A stretch of DNA of 5,660 bases, taken from NCBI GenBank assembly GCA_964447925.1, contig CAYUUP010000095.1:1-5660 (forward strand), in the 5' to 3' direction. This DNA comes from CAYUUP01 sp964447925. Its GTDB lineage: Bacteria; Bacillota; Clostridia; Oscillospirales; Oscillospiraceae. Both the position numbers and the translations under genes were made by a program. The notes under the pieces are model-generated. The model was not told where the DNA came from. It worked only from the letters and a program-made list of their open reading frames with translations, and did no database searches. This document shows positions 3,828 to 5,660 of the stretch, one piece after another (position 1 is the stretch's first letter; each line of letters opens with the position of its first letter).

Positions 3828-5660
3828 ATGAAGAAGTCGGCTGAAAAAGAAATTAATAGATCCATTAAAGCATCCACGCGGCTTTCCAAACGTCCAGCAC
3901 TGTCCCAGAAAGAGTTGGAGGAGTTGGACGCTTGGTGGCGAGCATCCAACTATCTGGCGGTGGGACAGCTCTACCTTTGGGACAATCCCCTGCTGCGGGA
4001 GCCGCTGAAGCGGGAACACATTAAGCGCACCATTGTTGGTCACTGGGGTACTGTCCCAGGTCAGAATTTTATCTACACCCATTTGAACCGGGTCATCAAC
4101 CGATACGATCTGAATATGATCTATCTCTCCGGCCCCGGTCACGGGGGGAACGCCATGGTGGCACAGGACTGGCTGGACGGCTCTTACAGCGAGGTCTATC
4201 CGAATATTAGCCAGGACGCCGAGGGCATGAAGAAGCTCTTTAAGCAATTCTCCTTCCCCGGCGGCATTCCCAGCCATGTGGCCCCGGAGACTCCCGGCTC
4301 CATTAACGAAGGGGGCGAGCTGGGTTATTCTCTGGCCCACGCCTTTGGCGCCGTGATGGACAATCCCAGTCTCATCGCCGCCTGCGTGGTGGGCGATGGC
4401 GAAGCGGAGACTGGCCCTCTGGCCACCGCTTGGCATTCCAACAAATTTCTAAACCCCATCACCGATGGCGCGGTGCTGCCCATCCTCCACCTAAACGGAT
4501 ACAAGATCGCCAACCCCACTGTGTTCTCCCGCATCAGCCACCAGGAGGTGGAGATGTTCTTCAAGGGCTGCGGATGGGAACCGCGCTTTGTGGAAGGGGA
4601 TGACCCGGCGGAGATGCACCAGAAAATGGCGGCCGCTCTGGATTGGGCTGTACGGGAGATCAAACGCATCCAGTCCGCTGCCCGCGCCAATAATGACGCC
4701 ACCCGCCCCCGCTGGCCCATGCTGGTCTTCCGATCCCCCAAGGGCTGGACGGGCCCCAAGGAGGTAGATGGGCTGCCTGTGGAGGGTTCCTTCCGGGCAC
4801 ACCAGGTTCCCCTCTCCATGGACGGTGACCACCCAGAACACGTGAAGCAGCTGGAGGAGTGGATGAAGTCCTACCGACCGGAAGAGCTATTCGATGAGAA
4901 CGGCCGTCCCGTCCCGGAACTGCTGGAACTGGCGCCCAAGGGCAGCCGCCGGATGGGTGCTAATCCCCACGCCAACGGCGGTCTGCTGTTGCGGGAGCTA
5001 CGTTGTCCCGATTTCCGGGACTATGCGGTGGAGATCCCCGCTCCCGGCGAGGTAGAGGGGCAGGACATGATCGTGCTGGGCAAGTATGTGCGAGACGTGA
5101 TGCGGCTGAACGCAGACGCCCGGAATTTCCGTATCTTTGGCCCGGATGAGACACAGTCAAACCGGTTGGGGGCTGTCTTTGAGGCCACTGGCCGCCGGTG
5201 GGTAAATGGGGAGGCCAACCCGCCCTACGACGAAAAGCTGGATGCGGACGGCCGGGTGATGGACTCCATGCTCTCCGAGCATATGTGCCAGGGCTGGTTG
5301 GAGGGCTACCTGCTGACAGGGCGCCACGGCTTCTTCAACAGCTACGAGGCTTTCATCCGCATTGTGGATTCCATGTTCTCCCAACACGCCAAGTGGCTGA
5401 AGGTGACTCGGGAACTGCCCTGGCGGCAGGACATTGCCTCCTTGAACTATGTGCTGTCCTCCAATGTGTGGCAACAGGATCATAACGGCTTTACCCATCA
5501 GGATCCCGGTTTCCTGGATCATGTGGCCAACAAAAAGGCGGACGTGGTACGGCTCTATCTGCCCCCGGACACCAACTGCCTGCTGTCTGTCTTTGACCAC
5601 TGCATCCGCAGTCGGAACTATGTCAATGTCATCGTGACCTCCAAGCACCCCCGGCCCCAG
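3828..5660 (+). CDS. xfp: Phosphoketolase (xylulose-5-phosphate / fructose-6-phosphate), 3'-truncated by the window edge
   Basis: A thiamine-diphosphate enzyme, presumably cytosolic, that cleaves xylulose-5-phosphate (and in many members fructose-6-phosphate) with phosphate to acetyl-phosphate plus glyceraldehyde-3-phosphate or erythrose-4-phosphate. The frame is open for 611 codons without interruption to the last base; the family is about 790-825 residues, so roughly the last quarter is missing. Family signatures are clear: EGGELGY at 161-167, and the cofactor motif VGDGEAETGP with Asp190, then LHLNGYKI with Asn223 for Mg/ThDP. Active-site residues matched by motif to Bifidobacterium Xfp (positions from memory) are all present: His72 (GHWG), His105 (GPGHGG), His150 (GIPSHV), His325 (FRAHQVPL), Glu484 (SEHM) and His557 (DHNGFTHQDPG). 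Other conserved blocks are FGPDETQSNR (437-446) and YLLTGRHG. It stands behind the rpsU terminator with its own promoter. Substrate preference cannot be read from the sequence. Acetate kinase would be the expected partner, but none is visible here. Confidence 0.97.
   Translation, partial: MKKSAEKEINRSIKASTRLSKRPALSQKELEELDAWWRASNYLAVGQLYLWDNPLLREPLKREHIKRTIVGHWGTVPGQNFIYTHLNRVINRYDLNMIYLSGPGHGGNAMVAQDWLDGSYSEVYPNISQDAEGMKKLFKQFSFPGGIPSHVAPETPGSINEGGELGYSLAHAFGAVMDNPSLIAACVVGDGEAETGPLATAWHSNKFLNPITDGAVLPILHLNGYKIANPTVFSRISHQEVEMFFKGCGWEPRFVEGDDPAEMHQKMAAALDWAVREIKRIQSAARANNDATRPRWPMLVFRSPKGWTGPKEVDGLPVEGSFRAHQVPLSMDGDHPEHVKQLEEWMKSYRPEELFDENGRPVPELLELAPKGSRRMGANPHANGGLLLRELRCPDFRDYAVEIPAPGEVEGQDMIVLGKYVRDVMRLNADARNFRIFGPDETQSNRLGAVFEATGRRWVNGEANPPYDEKLDADGRVMDSMLSEHMCQGWLEGYLLTGRHGFFNSYEAFIRIVDSMFSQHAKWLKVTRELPWRQDIASLNYVLSSNVWQQDHNGFTHQDPGFLDHVANKKADVVRLYLPPDTNCLLSVFDHCIRSRNYVNVIVTSKHPRPQ

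Noticed and set aside
3484..3831. 115-codon + strand frame overlapping rpsU and running to the xfp start
   Set aside because: It is out of frame with rpsU, passes through a strong terminator, has no ribosome binding site and gives a low-complexity product.
3561..4436. 291-codon minus-strand open frame across the rpsU end, intergenic region and xfp start
   Set aside because: It reads backwards through the rpsU terminator, the repeat and the xfp promoter, and its product has no recognisable domain. The + strand genes there are unambiguous.

Overview
The window looks like ordinary chromosomal DNA from a fairly GC-rich Firmicute. It is most like a gut clostridium of the Oscillospiraceae type (Flavonifractor or Pseudoflavonifractor relatives), judged from protein style: a Clostridia-type RpoC without the proteobacterial trigger-loop insert, a Firmicutes-type S21, a CarD-family protein and a phosphoketolase. 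The genus-level placement is inference. All four genes lie on the + strand, and no mobile element, CRISPR array, tRNA or rRNA is visible.

Layout: (1) 3-2510, the C-terminal two thirds of rpoC (RNA polymerase beta-prime), entering from the left edge already in frame. It carries the catalytic aspartates, bridge helix, four-cysteine zinc site and trigger loop. (2) 2511-2734, an intergenic stretch with a GC-rich hairpin region ending in a T-run, then a strong extended -10 promoter with a perfect 8-bp inverted repeat inside its spacer. (3) 2735-3265, a CarD/CdnL-type RNA-polymerase-binding regulator, starting at a GTG behind an ideal ribosome binding site. (4) 3266-3416, a consensus sigma-A promoter (TTGACA-17 bp-TATAAT) and a leader with two possible hairpins. 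(5) 3417-3599, rpsU (ribosomal protein S21), followed by a textbook terminator. (6) 3648-3827, an intergenic stretch with a short AGCGG-type repeat and a good promoter. (7) 3828-5660, a phosphoketolase (xfp) that is intact as far as it goes and runs off the right edge after 611 codons.

The first three genes are linked by function. RpoC is a core RNA polymerase subunit, CarD-family proteins bind the polymerase beta subunit and affect open-complex stability (often at rRNA promoters), and S21 is a small-subunit ribosomal protein. The block therefore concerns transcription, ribosome supply and growth rate. Phosphoketolase belongs to central carbon metabolism: it splits xylulose-5-phosphate and/or fructose-6-phosphate to acetyl-phosphate. 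Its own promoter and the strong terminator before it suggest it is an independent unit. carD, rpsU and xfp each have their own recognisable promoter.

I see no clearly undescribed system. The points most worth a second look are the palindrome in the carD promoter, the loss of the usual CarD tryptophan, the structured rpsU leader, and the competing hairpins after rpoC.
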